DNA of 64,000 bases from Pseudocolwellia sp049933045 (GCF_049933045.1 NZ_CP187926.1:1116001-1180000), one strand, 5' to 3'; shown: positions 1-8,818, counted from the stretch's first letter. Numbers and translations are program-made. Notes: generated by a model not told the origin, from the sequence alone.

Positions 1-282
1 ATAATGAATACCAGCAGTAAATACGTCTTCAACGTTTTCAAAAGCAATACGTTTACAATCATCTAAGCTAGATAAAACGTTTACACCCCAATCAAGCTTT
101 TTCAAAAAGGCGAGTAAATCAGGTTCGCTTTCTATAATTTGAACATGTGGAATAAATTGCTCAAACTGCTTAACAGGTAAAGTTATATTATTTTGTTGAG
201 CCAGTTCCCATATGGTTTCTGCTCGTATGTTTCCGTCTAAATGACGGTGTAAATCTATCAGTGGTAAGTCTGGGTTTATCAT
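1..282 (-). CDS. add: Adenosine deaminase, N-terminal part (runs off the window start)
   Basis: The first 94 codons of a minus-strand gene read inward from an ATG at 282 and stay open to base 1. The protein begins MINPDLPLIDLHRHLDGN, which is the adenosine deaminase N-terminus. His12 and His14 form the HxH zinc site of the amidohydrolase barrel, and the following IRAETIWELAQQ stretch also fits. The family deaminates adenosine (and deoxyadenosine) to inosine in cytoplasmic purine salvage. Only about a quarter of the usual ~330 residues is visible, so the remaining catalytic residues cannot be checked. Adenine deaminase of the same superfamily is the main alternative. Confidence 0.85.
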   Translation of the reverse strand, partial: MINPDLPLIDLHRHLDGNIRAETIWELAQQNNITLPVKQFEQFIPHVQIIESEPDLLAFLKKLDWGVNVLSSLDDCKRIAFENVEDVFTAGIHY

Positions 283-664
283 TAAAATAGCGTCTCCGTT
301 TTTTTAAATGTGCAGGTCTTGTAGAACAGTAAAAAGCTCCACTAATCCTAGAGTTTATTATAGTAAATATTTGATAAATACTAAATGATTTACTCCATTT
401 GTTATCACCTGATATGGGTGTTGACGTGAGTACAGATATAATTACGTATACAAGTACATACCTAACAGTTGAAATCAGAGCGACATAAGTCATTTTATAT
501 CGTTATTAATTCATTTATTATTGTCTTTAGTTCTAGTAAACCCTATAGATAGTTGATACATTTACTGACTGTTTTCCGCGAGTCATTCTATTATTTTGTT
601 ATATTTAATAGAGCTTTCGTAGCTTCGTCCTGATTATTAAATTTAAAGTTAAGAGAACCTTATT
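283..664. other. Intergenic: divergent promoter region between add and aroG
   Basis: This gap lies between divergent genes and must hold both promoters. I see no convincing -35/-10 pair and no clear TyrR box (TGTAAA-N6-TTTACA), although aroG-type genes are often under TyrR. An open frame on the minus strand across 188-493 overlaps the add start in another frame and has no family features, so I treat it as chance. Confidence 0.5.
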
Positions 665-1717
665 ATGTTTAACCAAACCGATGATGTGCGCATCAACAAA
701 ATTAAAGACTTATTACCTCCAATCGCATTACTTGAGCGATTTCCATCATCTGAAAATTCGTCAAAATCGGTTCTAGAAGGTAGAGATGCAATTCATAATA
801 TTCTTGAAGGCAAAGATGACCGTTTATTAGTGGTTATTGGTCCATGTTCAATTCATGATACTGAAGCGGCAATAGAATATGGGCAACGTTTAGTTAAACT
901 ACGTGAAAAATATAAAAATAGTTTAGAAATTGTTATGCGTGTTTATTTCGAAAAACCACGTACAACTGTTGGTTGGAAAGGGCTTATTAATGACCCTTAC
1001 ATGGATGAAAGTTTTCAGTTAAATGATGGTTTACGTATAGGCCGTAAGTTATTACTTGATTTGAATGAACTTGGTTTACCAACGGCAGGTGAGTTTTTAG
1101 ATATGATCACACCACAATACATGGCTGACTTTATGTGTTGGGGGGCGATTGGCGCGCGTACTACTGAAAGCCAAGTTCATCGTGAACTTGCTTCTGGTTT
1201 ATCTTGTCCTGTAGGATTTAAAAATGGTACTGATGGAACAATTAAAGTCGCTGTAGATGCTATTGGTTCTGCTTCTGCGCCACATCATTTTTTATCAGTA
1301 ACAAAACTTGGTCACTCTGCCATTGTAGAAACTACAGGTAATGAAGACTGCCATATTATTTTACGTGGTGGCAAAACAACAAACTATGATCGCGATAGTG
1401 TAAATGAAGTAACCAGCTTATTAGAGAAATCTAAATTAAATACGCGCATCATGATTGACTTCAGTCATGCCAACAGCAGTAAGAAGTTTGAAAACCAAAT
1501 GCTTGTTTCTACTGATGTTAGCCAGCAAATAAGTGACGGTAATCACAACATTTTTGGTGTGATGGTAGAAAGTCATTTAGTTGAAGGTCGTCAAGATCTT
1601 GTTGATGGTAAAGCTGTAACTTATGGACAAAGTATCACTGATGCTTGTATCGGATGGGACGCAACAGAAACTATGTTAGCTCAACTTAGTGAAGCCGTTG
1701 AAGCTCGTCGTTCATAA
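665..1717 (+). CDS. aroG: 3-deoxy-7-phosphoheptulonate synthase (DAHP synthase, class I, AroG type)
   Basis: This enzyme condenses phosphoenolpyruvate with erythrose 4-phosphate to DAHP, the first step of aromatic amino acid synthesis in the cytoplasm. The 350 residues match the length of the E. coli AroF/G/H enzymes. The N-terminus (DDVRINKIKDLLPPIALLERFP) and the LLVVIGPCSIHD motif near residues 55-66 are closest to the Phe-sensitive AroG type. The metal/PEP segment GARTTESQVHRELASGLS is present, as is IMIDFSHANSSK towards the C-terminus. The gene stands alone, with a terminator right behind it. Which amino acid inhibits it cannot be read from the sequence; the AroG assignment rests on N-terminal similarity. 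Confidence 0.95.
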   Translation: MFNQTDDVRINKIKDLLPPIALLERFPSSENSSKSVLEGRDAIHNILEGKDDRLLVVIGPCSIHDTEAAIEYGQRLVKLREKYKNSLEIVMRVYFEKPRTTVGWKGLINDPYMDESFQLNDGLRIGRKLLLDLNELGLPTAGEFLDMITPQYMADFMCWGAIGARTTESQVHRELASGLSCPVGFKNGTDGTIKVAVDAIGSASAPHHFLSVTKLGHSAIVETTGNEDCHIILRGGKTTNYDRDSVNEVTSLLEKSKLNTRIMIDFSHANSSKKFENQMLVSTDVSQQISDGNHNIFGVMVESHLVEGRQDLVDGKAVTYGQSITDACIGWDATETMLAQLSEAVEARRS

Positions 1718-1770
1718 TATCACACAACACCGAATAACTTCATAAATATGCACTTTGTGTGCATAAAAAC

Positions 1771-1797
1771 AAAACCCGTTTTTCGCGGGTTTTTTAT
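1771..1797 (+). terminator. Rho-independent terminator of aroG
   Basis: The arms AAAACCCG (1771-1778) and CGGGTTTT (1786-1793) pair perfectly around a 7-nt loop and run into a T tract. A second small hairpin, TATGCAC/GTGCATA with a 5-nt loop (1747-1765), sits between the stop codon and this terminator. Confidence 0.9.
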
Positions 1798-1879
1798 TAT
1801 AAAATTTATAATTAAACGAATTTATAAATGAAATAATAAATAACTTTATAAAACTCACTGTTACAAAAATAATATTTTA

Positions 1880-1893
1880 TGTTCTCGGTAACA
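1880..1893. promoter_or_regulatory. LacI/GntR-like operator box inside a larger inverted repeat
   Basis: The box is TGTTCTCGGTAACA and matches the TGTTACCGGTAACA type seen twice more in this window at 12 of 14 bases. It sits in the right part of a perfect 10-bp inverted repeat, TCACTGTTAC (1855-1864) and GTAACAGTGA (1888-1897). It lies 490 bases upstream of fbaA, the nearest downstream gene. That it is an operator is inferred. Confidence 0.45.
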
Positions 1894-2230
1894 GTGAATA
1901 ATCCGATTAAATCACATTAATTGACTTAATAATCGTCCTTTAAAGGGTTTATCTTAGATGTATAAGACTAGAGCACAAAAAACCATGAAAAATGCTCAAC
2001 TGAGATAAAATTTCATTTTAATTTTAATTAAGTTATTTAAAATTAAGGCGATTATTTTCAATGTATTAGATTGTTTTTTTAGTGAGAATTATAATTATTA
2101 CGGTATTTGTCAGTTCACCTTTAACTTTTCTTAAATTGGTACTTAAGTTAAGCTTGCACTCGAATTCAAGCTTTATTAAGTTTGTGTTTAGGCTTTAGTT
2201 TTCAGTATTCAAAAAATCTGATTGGCTAAA

Positions 2231-2274
2231 GTTACTGAATGTACATTAAAACGTCATTAAGTTACCTAATGTAC
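2231..2274. repeat. Direct repeat pair, period 30 bases, upstream of fbaA
   Basis: GTTACTGAATGTAC (2231-2244) and GTTACCTAATGTAC (2261-2274) agree at 12 of 14 bases and start exactly 30 bases apart, close to three helical turns. The inner parts also form an 8-bp inverted repeat (GTACATTA 2241-2248, TAATGTAC 2267-2274). The spacing suggests a protein binding cooperatively on one DNA face. The binder is unknown. Confidence 0.4.
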
Positions 2275-2288
2275 TTCATCCATTTCGC

Positions 2289-2333
2289 TATATCGAGCTG
2301 TACAATTTTCATGCTGTAGAACATCTCGATATA
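2289..2333. promoter_or_regulatory. Inverted repeat overlapping the presumed fbaA -10 region
   Basis: TATATCGAG (2289-2297) and CTCGATATA (2325-2333) are a perfect 9-bp inverted repeat with a 27-base spacer. TATAAT hexamers occur at 2330-2335 and 2335-2340, so the right arm overlaps a likely -10 element. This placement suits a repressor site or a leader hairpin. No good -35 hexamer was found. Confidence 0.45.
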
Positions 2334-2380
2334 ATATAATGAATGACTTAGCTGAATAATTATTAAAGGAAATATAAAAA

Positions 2381-3454
2381 ATGATAGACAATCATTCACC
2401 TCTAGGTAGAGTTGTGAGCGGTAGTGAAGTTCAGGCATTATTTGAGCAAGCTAAAAAAGGTGCTTTTGCCTACCCAGCAGTTAATGTTGTTGGAACAAGT
2501 TCAGTAAATGCGACTTTAGAAGCCGCAAATAAAGTGAATTCTCCAGTGATTATCCAGCTTTCTCATGGCGGGGCGTCATTTTTTCTAGGTAAAGGTTCAA
2601 ACTTAAGTGGTGACGATGCGTCTATAACTGGTGGTATTGCTGCTGCTCGTTATGTACATGCAGTTGCTGAAGCTTACGCTGTACCTATTATTTTGCATAC
2701 GGATCATGCAGCTAAAAAATTATTACCTTGGATTGACGGATTGCTTGATGAAGGCGAACGTCATTTTGAACAAACAGGTAAGCCGTTATTTAGTTCTCAT
2801 ATGATCGATTTGTCTGAAGAATCTTTAGAAGAGAACATTGATATTTGTTGTCAATATCTTGAGCGTATGGCTAAAATTGGTATGACCCTTGAGATCGAAT
2901 TGGGTTGTACAGGTGGCGAAGAAGATGGTGTTGATAACTCTCATCTTGATTCAAGCATGCTATACACTCAGCCTGAAGATGTGGCTTACGCCTACGAAAA
3001 ACTAAGTGCTATTAGTAATAAATTTACCATTGCTGCTTCATTCGGTAATGTCCATGGCGTTTACCAATCAGGTAATGTTAAGCTTACTCCTGTTATTTTA
3101 TTAAATTCTCAACGCTATGTTTCTGAGAAATTTAACTTACCTGAAAACAGCTTAGACTTTGTTTTCCATGGTGGTTCTGGTTCAGCTAAATCAGAAATAA
3201 CAGAAGCTATTGGTTACGGCGTTATCAAAATGAACATTGATACTGATACTCAATGGGCAAGTTGGGAAGGTGTATTAAACTACTACAAAGCAAATGAAGG
3301 TTACTTACAGCAACAAATTGGTAACCCTGACGGTGCTGATAAGCCTAACAAAAAATATTACGACCCAAGAGTTTGGTTACGTAAATCTGAAGAAAGCATG
3401 CAATTACGCTTGCAAGAAGGCTTTAAAGATTTAAATTGTTTAAACCGTAGCTAA
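2381..3454 (+). CDS. fbaA: Fructose-bisphosphate aldolase, class II (class IIA)
   Basis: This zinc enzyme cleaves fructose 1,6-bisphosphate to glyceraldehyde 3-phosphate and dihydroxyacetone phosphate in glycolysis and runs in reverse for gluconeogenesis. The 357 residues match the FbaA length. The zinc/catalytic segment ILHTDHAAKK lies near residues 104-113, followed by MTLEIELGCTGGEEDGVD, the glycine-rich FVFHGGSGS phosphate site, and GVIKMNIDTDTQWA. The ATG at 2381 is preceded by AAAGGAAATATAAAAA. The usual neighbours epd and pgk are absent here. Regulation by the repeats in the long upstream gap is likely but unproven. Confidence 0.96.
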   Translation: MIDNHSPLGRVVSGSEVQALFEQAKKGAFAYPAVNVVGTSSVNATLEAANKVNSPVIIQLSHGGASFFLGKGSNLSGDDASITGGIAAARYVHAVAEAYAVPIILHTDHAAKKLLPWIDGLLDEGERHFEQTGKPLFSSHMIDLSEESLEENIDICCQYLERMAKIGMTLEIELGCTGGEEDGVDNSHLDSSMLYTQPEDVAYAYEKLSAISNKFTIAASFGNVHGVYQSGNVKLTPVILLNSQRYVSEKFNLPENSLDFVFHGGSGSAKSEITEAIGYGVIKMNIDTDTQWASWEGVLNYYKANEGYLQQQIGNPDGADKPNKKYYDPRVWLRKSEESMQLRLQEGFKDLNCLNRS

Positions 3455-3483
3455 TTCAGTTTCAAACAAGGTTAAACAAATAC

Positions 3484-3521
3484 AAAAAAAGAGACTAGGT
3501 TCGCACTTAGTCTCTTTTTTA
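3484..3521. terminator. Bidirectional terminator between fbaA and the AEC carrier
   Basis: GAGACTA (3491-3497) pairs with TAGTCTC (3508-3514). The stem extends through an A run on the left and a T run on the right. It serves fbaA on the plus strand and, read the other way, the convergent AEC gene. Confidence 0.9.
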
Positions 3522-3582
3522 TTGTCTGTAATTTGTATCGCAACGCTATCAAATCATAATGATATTGCTTAAACGTCGTCAG

Positions 3583-4551
3583 TTAGCTATGAATAAGCCC
3601 AAATGATACAAGTAGGGCAAAGCCTAGTGTGATTGTAAATAACGACAGCAATGTTGATACAATGATGATTTTAGCGGCTAAATCACTATTTCCATCCATT
3701 GCTTTTACCATAACAAAACTTGCTGTTGCGGTAGGTGCAGAAACCAACAAAAATAAAACACCTGCAGCAATCGGTTCAATAGGCCAAATTATTAATAAAA
3801 TTATTAATACAATTGGGCTTATTAATAACTTCCAAATGCTTGAAATCACAGCAGGGCGAAGGTTATCTTTTAGTTGCAACATATTTAATGAACCACCAAT
3901 GCCAATAAGCGCTAGCGGTAGTGTCATCTTAGCTAAATAATTATTTGTTTGAAGAATAATGTCTGGGATAGGCAAACTAATAAAGTTAACGCACAAACCT
4001 GCAACAATACCAATAATTAATGGGTTTTTGATGATATCGAGCACTGTCTTTTTTAATGAAAAACTTTGTTGGCCTAAGCTCGCATTAAGCGTGTAAATGG
4101 CAAGTAAGTTATACAGAATAATCACAATTGCCATTGGCAAAGTCGCAATAGCTACACCTTGTTCACCATAAGCATTAGCGGCAAGTGCTAAACCTATAAT
4201 GATCAAATTCCCTCGAAAAGCACCTTGAACAAAAACACCTTTATCTGCATCCGCATTTATTGCGCCTTTAGCGGTAAAAGTACTCAAGAAGAACACCACA
4301 AGAGTGGTAATAACCAGTAAAGCAATGTGCTGTAGATTTATTAATTGTTGAAAGTCGCGAGTTGCCGTACTCATAAAGAGCATTACAGGTAAGCCAATAT
4401 TAAAAATAAGCTTTGAAGATACCTGTATGAAATTTTCATTAATGAATTTTTTATGGCTCAGCCACACACCTAAGGTAATAACTAAAAAAATAGGGGCTGA
4501 AACATTAAGAGCAACTTGTATTAATGAAAAGAAATCTTGATTTTGAGACAT
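3583..4551 (-). CDS. AEC-family transporter (auxin efflux carrier-like permease)
   Basis: A 322-residue, strongly hydrophobic inner-membrane protein of about ten segments in two halves, the layout of the auxin efflux carrier family (PF03547). The N-terminus (VALNVSAPIFLVITLGVWLSHKKFI) and the NIGLPVMLF motif are typical. Bacterial members export or import small organic anions such as malate or malonate; the substrate cannot be read here. The gene is convergent with fbaA. It is transcribed away from the LacI-type gene at 5075 across a 520-base gap, so that regulator could control it. A plus-strand open frame inside it is a shadow. Confidence 0.88.
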   Translation of the reverse strand: MSQNQDFFSLIQVALNVSAPIFLVITLGVWLSHKKFINENFIQVSSKLIFNIGLPVMLFMSTATRDFQQLINLQHIALLVITTLVVFFLSTFTAKGAINADADKGVFVQGAFRGNLIIIGLALAANAYGEQGVAIATLPMAIVIILYNLLAIYTLNASLGQQSFSLKKTVLDIIKNPLIIGIVAGLCVNFISLPIPDIILQTNNYLAKMTLPLALIGIGGSLNMLQLKDNLRPAVISSIWKLLISPIVLIILLIIWPIEPIAAGVLFLLVSAPTATASFVMVKAMDGNSDLAAKIIIVSTLLSLFTITLGFALLVSFGLIHS

Positions 4552-5074
4552 TATGGTTAACTTTTATTATGTAAATTAAAATGGTTTAGTTCTAATGATT
4601 TTTACTTATTTTCTTTGATATGCTCAATGTTTTTATATTGATTGTAATACCTCCTTTAAAGTACGAAATCTAAAGGTTTAGCACTATTAATAAGCTCAGT
4701 AAAGCCTACCATTTATATTATCAATACGTATTGTTCAATCGTTAAATATTATACAGGAACTTATAAATAACAGCACTAAAGCTTATTGTTTTACTGGGGT
4801 TAACTTCCTCCTATTTACATTGCAAATACAAGAAAGCTAATTAACTTGAATGGGATAATTATAAACTCAAATTTAATAATGAATTGAGAGAAATTGTGAG
4901 CTGTTCATTGTGTCACAAACTTATAAAAGCATGACTCTCGATTATAATGTTTTTTAACATAATATTTCATAGATTTTCTTTTTATATACATAGGTAATTA
5001 ATACGATGATATCGCTACCAATTTTTGTTAAAGTGTTAACATCAATATCGATGTTAACGTAAGGGATTAATTGA
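4552..5074. other. Intergenic: divergent control region, AEC carrier / LacI-type regulator
   Basis: The clear element is the 24-base palindrome at 5035-5058 just before the regulator. A looser inverted pair TTGTGA/TCACAA (near 4894-4918) has a 13-base spacer, too long for a CRP site. The rest is AT-rich with no gene. Confidence 0.5.
5035..5058. promoter_or_regulatory. 24-bp palindrome, likely operator of the adjacent LacI-type regulator
   Basis: The arms GTTAACATC (5035-5043) and GATGTTAAC (5050-5058) are perfect inverted copies around six bases; over the full 24 bases 11 of 12 pairs match. It ends 17 bases before the regulator start codon, so binding would block its own transcription. A copy of one half, CGATGTTAA, occurs on the minus strand beside the xylB operator (about 19629-19637). 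Autorepression is inferred. Confidence 0.65.
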
Positions 5075-6115
5075 GTGAGAACCTCTAAAAGAGCGCGCAT
5101 TAAAGATGTAGCCGAACATGCTGGCGTTTCAAGCATGACTGTTTCTCGTGTTTTAAATCAAGATCCTAAAGTAAGCGATGTTAAAAGAGCTTTGGTTGTA
5201 GAATCTGTTAAAGCTTTAAATTATCGCCCGAATGTTTCAGCTCGACGTTTAGCGAGTAATAAATCTTTTTTTATTGGCTTACTTTACTTTGATTTAGACA
5301 CTTCTTACGTGAGCAAATTCTTATTACGAGGTTTGAAAGTGTGCCGAACTACAGGACATCACCTCGTTGTTGACGAAATTGATGATGATATTGAGAAGTC
5401 TTTAGCATCAGTAGATGAATTAATAGAAGAAACCCGTGTTGATGGCTTAATTCTATTACCTCATGTATGTGACAACGCTAAATTATTAGCTGTATTGAAA
5501 GCTGCTAATATCCCTTTTGTGCGTATTGCTCCTGATACTCAACTAAGCTTATCACCCTATATTTGTATGGACGATTATCAGGCCAGTTTTGAAATGACTG
5601 AATTACTTATCAAAAAAGGTCATACAAAAATTGGCCATATTATTGGTAATCCCAATCAAGGTGTTAGTCGACTGCGTTATCAAGGCTATTTAGACGCCTT
5701 ACGCTCTCATCAAATAAACACGCCACCTGAATATATTGAACAAGGTTTATTTAGTTATGATTCTGGTTTAATTGCGGCTAAAAAATTACTAGCACTTGAT
5801 GAAAGACCAACAGCCATTGTTGCGGCTAACGATGAAATGGCTGCTGCTGTTTTGGCTGCCGCAAATATAGCGCGGATTAATGTGCCTGAAGAATTATCTA
5901 TATCTGGATTCGATGATGGTAATGTTGCTGTTACCGTATCGCCAAACTTAACTACGGTTAGGCAGCCGATTCATCAAATGGCCGAGTTAGCTATTGATAT
6001 TATTGCTTCAGGTAAGTTTTCAGATTTGTCGAAAGCTAATACGCGAGAGTTTAGGAATGTACTCGATTTTGAAATTATCGAAAGGGATTCTACTGCCAAC
6101 GCACCAGTTAATTAA
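5075..6115 (+). CDS. LacI-family transcriptional regulator
   Basis: A 346-residue repressor with the LacI helix-turn-helix at residues 9-55 (ARIKDVAEHAGVSSMTVSRV). The hinge follows (YRPNVSARRLASN), then a periplasmic-binding-like sugar sensor domain (about 65-335) ending in the usual ISGFDDG and LTTVRQP motifs. The start is GTG at 5075: an in-frame TGA stands immediately upstream, and AAGGGA lies 8 bases before it. The effector is unknown. The palindrome in front suggests autorepression, and a half-site near xylB hints at pentose control. The AEC carrier is divergent from it. No neighbouring enzyme fixes the ligand. Confidence 0.92.
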   Translation: MRTSKRARIKDVAEHAGVSSMTVSRVLNQDPKVSDVKRALVVESVKALNYRPNVSARRLASNKSFFIGLLYFDLDTSYVSKFLLRGLKVCRTTGHHLVVDEIDDDIEKSLASVDELIEETRVDGLILLPHVCDNAKLLAVLKAANIPFVRIAPDTQLSLSPYICMDDYQASFEMTELLIKKGHTKIGHIIGNPNQGVSRLRYQGYLDALRSHQINTPPEYIEQGLFSYDSGLIAAKKLLALDERPTAIVAANDEMAAAVLAAANIARINVPEELSISGFDDGNVAVTVSPNLTTVRQPIHQMAELAIDIIASGKFSDLSKANTREFRNVLDFEIIERDSTANAPVN

Positions 6116-6173
6116 GCATTGAGTGAATTAGACCCAGTTAAAAAATACTTAACAAGAAGGTTTGCCAAATAAC

Positions 6174-6192
6174 GCTCTGATCTTATCAGAGC
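6174..6192 (+). terminator. Hairpin behind the LacI-type gene
   Basis: GCTCTGAT (6174-6181) and ATCAGAGC (6185-6192) form a perfect 8-bp stem with a 3-base loop, 60 bases after the stop. No T tract follows, so it may be an RNA-stabilising hairpin rather than an intrinsic terminator. Confidence 0.4.
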
Positions 6193-6341
6193 AAAAGCAA
6201 ATAACGCTTTGTAAGTCACTCTCTGTTAGTCATTATCAGTAAGTAATATTAAAAAAATCAGTTGAAGTAAATCAAGACACTCATAACAAATCAAGCTAGA
6301 TAAGAATAAATCAGAACATATTAACCATCATTGATCACATC

Positions 6342-7232
6342 CTAGTTAACCAAGGTCTTCTTCTCTAAAGTTCGCCATTTACCGGGGCTAATACCGTAAA
6401 ATAATTTAAACCGATGAGCAAAACTAATACTGTCTGCATAACCTATGGTAAAGGCTATCTGTTCTAAATTATATTGTGTATAGCGTAGTAAGTTACAAGC
6501 ATATTCAAGGCGATATTTAGTGATGAGTTTTAAAGGCGATAGACCGCTTTCTCTTTTACATAAACGGTAAAATTGTGGTTCTGACAAATGCATTTTTTCA
6601 GCGAGTAATGCGACTGTCCATGGATATTGCAATTGTTTGATCACCGACTTAATCAAAGCATTAAACTTATCTTGTTGTGGCGTTAAATTCACATTGACAT
6701 TGGTAGCTTGCTCAATCTGGAAAATCAAAACATCCATTAAGCCAGACATGATCTCAGCTTGGTGTTGTCCTGAAACATAATTAAAATCTTGCAACAAAGA
6801 CATAGTTTTATAAATAGGCTGAGCTTTATCTGATTGGAATACGGAAGCACTGAGTTTATGGATATATTTAAACTTTGGGCAATCGTGTAATAAAAACCAA
6901 CACATACTCCAATGTTCATCTGCTAATTCATAAACGAAAGGGGTGCCAACGGGTAAAAGCACAACACTACCTTCAGGGATTAAATATTCACCACTTTCTA
7001 AACGTATTTTTCCACAGCCTGATTGAGTGGCTAGTAAGTAATGAACATCTTTCCTATCACTTTGTTTATTATCAAAAACTTCACCTGTACCATTTTTTCC
7101 AATTTGGTATTCAGTTCTTAATTTTGATATACCAGCACACGCTATAAGTGAATCAGCATTGCCAGGTATTTTATCAAAGTTGATAAAATACTCTTCACAG
7201 TCTTGATGAATGTTTAATATATCTTTCCACAT
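6342..7232 (-). CDS. AraC-family transcriptional regulator
   Basis: A 296-residue protein with an N-terminal cupin-like sensor half (about 1-170, with RLESGEYLIPEGSVVLLPVGTPF) and a C-terminal AraC double helix-turn-helix (about 190-292). The C-terminal half shows WTVALLAEKMHLSEPQFYR and the signature IAFTIGYADSISFAHRFKLFYGISPGKWR in sequential pieces. Such proteins usually activate sugar-use or efflux genes on binding a small ligand. The gene is divergent from the MATE pump with a 135-base gap, so control of that pump is plausible. Its sensor half does not reveal the ligand. Confidence 0.9.
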   Translation of the reverse strand: MWKDILNIHQDCEEYFINFDKIPGNADSLIACAGISKLRTEYQIGKNGTGEVFDNKQSDRKDVHYLLATQSGCGKIRLESGEYLIPEGSVVLLPVGTPFVYELADEHWSMCWFLLHDCPKFKYIHKLSASVFQSDKAQPIYKTMSLLQDFNYVSGQHQAEIMSGLMDVLIFQIEQATNVNVNLTPQQDKFNALIKSVIKQLQYPWTVALLAEKMHLSEPQFYRLCKRESGLSPLKLITKYRLEYACNLLRYTQYNLEQIAFTIGYADSISFAHRFKLFYGISPGKWRTLEKKTLVN

Positions 7233-7367
7233 AATAAAGCCTAAGTGATAGTTTTAGACATAATAGATGATATTTGTACTTATCGTTATTACTTATTAAT
7301 TAAAATAGAATAGCGCCCTTGTAATTCTCTCTAAATACATCTCCTTTTATAACGGTTTTTACTCATT

Positions 7368-8717
7368 ATGTTTGACGCTACTTTTATTAAAAAAGCTTCC
7401 AAGCTTGCTTGGCCTATTTCTGTGCAAAGTATTTTGGTCACCTTATTAGGTATGATCGATATTATTATGGTTTCGCACTTAGGTGACACATCAGTTGCGG
7501 CAGTAGGTGTAAGTAACCGAATATTCTTTGTCTTTTTAGTGATAGTTACTGGTATTGCTTCAGGTGTTGGAGTGCTGTCGTCTCAATATTATGGGGCAGG
7601 GCGAACTAATAAAATAAAAAGCACTATCATCATGGCCATTGCTTTTGCTTTATGTGTTGTTGTGCCTATCGTTGTTCTTAATTTTTTCTATGCTGCAGAT
7701 GTTGTTGCGCTTGCTAGTGCTGATGATTCTGTTATTGCGCTTGGCGAGGATTATTTATGGATCACCATGCCTAGTTTATTTTTCATCGCTATTATTATCA
7801 TCTTTGAAAATGCTTTACGTGGTACGGGGCAAGTTAAATTACCTATGGTGTTTAGTATTTTGGCCATAGGGTTGAATATCGTTTTAAATTATTGGTTAAT
7901 TAACGGTGGTTTAGGTGTTGAGGCTATGGGTGTTGAAGGGGCTGCTTGGGCGACGACAATATCTCGACTGTTTCATTTATGTATTATTGTATATTGTTTG
8001 AAGATCATTTCTCATGCTGTATTTCCAAAGCGTGAAAGCTTTACTGAAATTAACAATCGAAAATCATGGAAGAAGTTTATTAAACTGATTTTCCCTATCA
8101 TGATCAGCTTTGGTGTTTGGTCGTTAGGAACCTTTGTTTATCAAATTATATATGGGCAAATGGGCACAACGGAACTTGCCGTAATGAGTATGTTAACGCC
8201 AATTGAAGGTGTGCTTATTGCTTTCTTTATAGGGTTTTCGTCTGCTTGCTCTATTTTAGTGGGGAACATGTTAGGTGCCGATGATTTCACGAGTGCGTGG
8301 AAAACCTCTGTCACTTTCTCTATTGGCGCACCTATTACTACTTTTGTTTTAGCTATCGTGCTTTATTCATTACAAGACTTTGTTTTCATGCCTTTTCAGT
8401 TAATGACTGAAGAAACCATTATTTTAGCGACAGAAATTTTCTTACTGATTATTTTTGGTACCAGTATCAAAGTTTTCAACATGACTATGTCTATGGGGAT
8501 TTTACGTGCTGGAGGCGATACTAAACATTGTTTATTAATCGACTTTGTTGGTATGTGGGTCATTAGTATTCCACTGACTTTTTTAGCGGCGTTTTACTTC
8601 AACTTACCTTTATTTTGGGTCGTGGTAACCGCTTATTCAGAAGAGATATGTAAGGCTGTAATGTTTACTATTCGAATGCGTCAGAAACGCTGGTTAAGAA
8701 ATTTAGCTGTCGATTAA
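7368..8717 (+). CDS. MATE-family efflux transporter
   Basis: A 449-residue inner-membrane protein with about twelve segments in two homologous halves, the multidrug and toxic compound extrusion fold (PF01554 twice). Family features include LAWPISVQSILVTLLGMIDIIMVSHLG at the N-terminus (read here in pieces), ALRGTGQVKLPM in the first half and GILRAGGDTKHCL in the second. These pumps expel cationic drugs or metabolites using a sodium or proton gradient. It is divergent from the AraC-type gene. Substrate and coupling ion are not visible. Confidence 0.93.
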   Translation: MFDATFIKKASKLAWPISVQSILVTLLGMIDIIMVSHLGDTSVAAVGVSNRIFFVFLVIVTGIASGVGVLSSQYYGAGRTNKIKSTIIMAIAFALCVVVPIVVLNFFYAADVVALASADDSVIALGEDYLWITMPSLFFIAIIIIFENALRGTGQVKLPMVFSILAIGLNIVLNYWLINGGLGVEAMGVEGAAWATTISRLFHLCIIVYCLKIISHAVFPKRESFTEINNRKSWKKFIKLIFPIMISFGVWSLGTFVYQIIYGQMGTTELAVMSMLTPIEGVLIAFFIGFSSACSILVGNMLGADDFTSAWKTSVTFSIGAPITTFVLAIVLYSLQDFVFMPFQLMTEETIILATEIFLLIIFGTSIKVFNMTMSMGILRAGGDTKHCLLIDFVGMWVISIPLTFLAAFYFNLPLFWVVVTAYSEEICKAVMFTIRMRQKRWLRNLAVD

Positions 8718-8749
8718 TATTGTTCTCACTTCTGTTTTTCAGGTATAAA

Positions 8750-8794
8750 AAAAAGGTTTATAACCAGCAATCAGCTTCTGTTATAAACCTTTTT
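8750..8794. terminator. Bidirectional terminator between the MATE and MFS genes
   Basis: GGTTTATAAC (8755-8764) pairs perfectly with GTTATAAACC (8780-8789) around a 15-base loop. An A run on the left and a T run on the right extend the stem. It suits the end of the plus-strand MATE gene and of the minus-strand MFS gene. Confidence 0.9.
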
Positions 8795-8818
8795 CTATTT
8801 TTAGAATGTATAAGTTAG

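Larger units (their letters stand above)
1718..2380. other. Intergenic: long leader region between aroG and fbaA
   Basis: These 660 bases hold no gene I can support, but they hold several ordered repeats. They are the aroG terminator, a 10-bp inverted repeat (1855-1864/1888-1897) carrying a LacI/GntR-like box, a 14-base direct repeat (2231-2244/2261-2274), and a 9-bp inverted repeat (2289-2297/2325-2333) whose right arm overlaps two TATAAT-like hexamers about 45 bases before fbaA. Together they look like a multi-operator promoter for fbaA. Confidence 0.6.

Noticed and set aside
188..493. 101-codon minus-strand frame over the add start and upstream gap
   Set aside because: It overlaps the adenosine deaminase start in another frame and shows no family motif or ribosome site.
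4894..4918. CRP site between the AEC carrier and the LacI-type gene
   Set aside because: TTGTGA and TCACAA are present, but the 13-base spacer is far from the required spacing.
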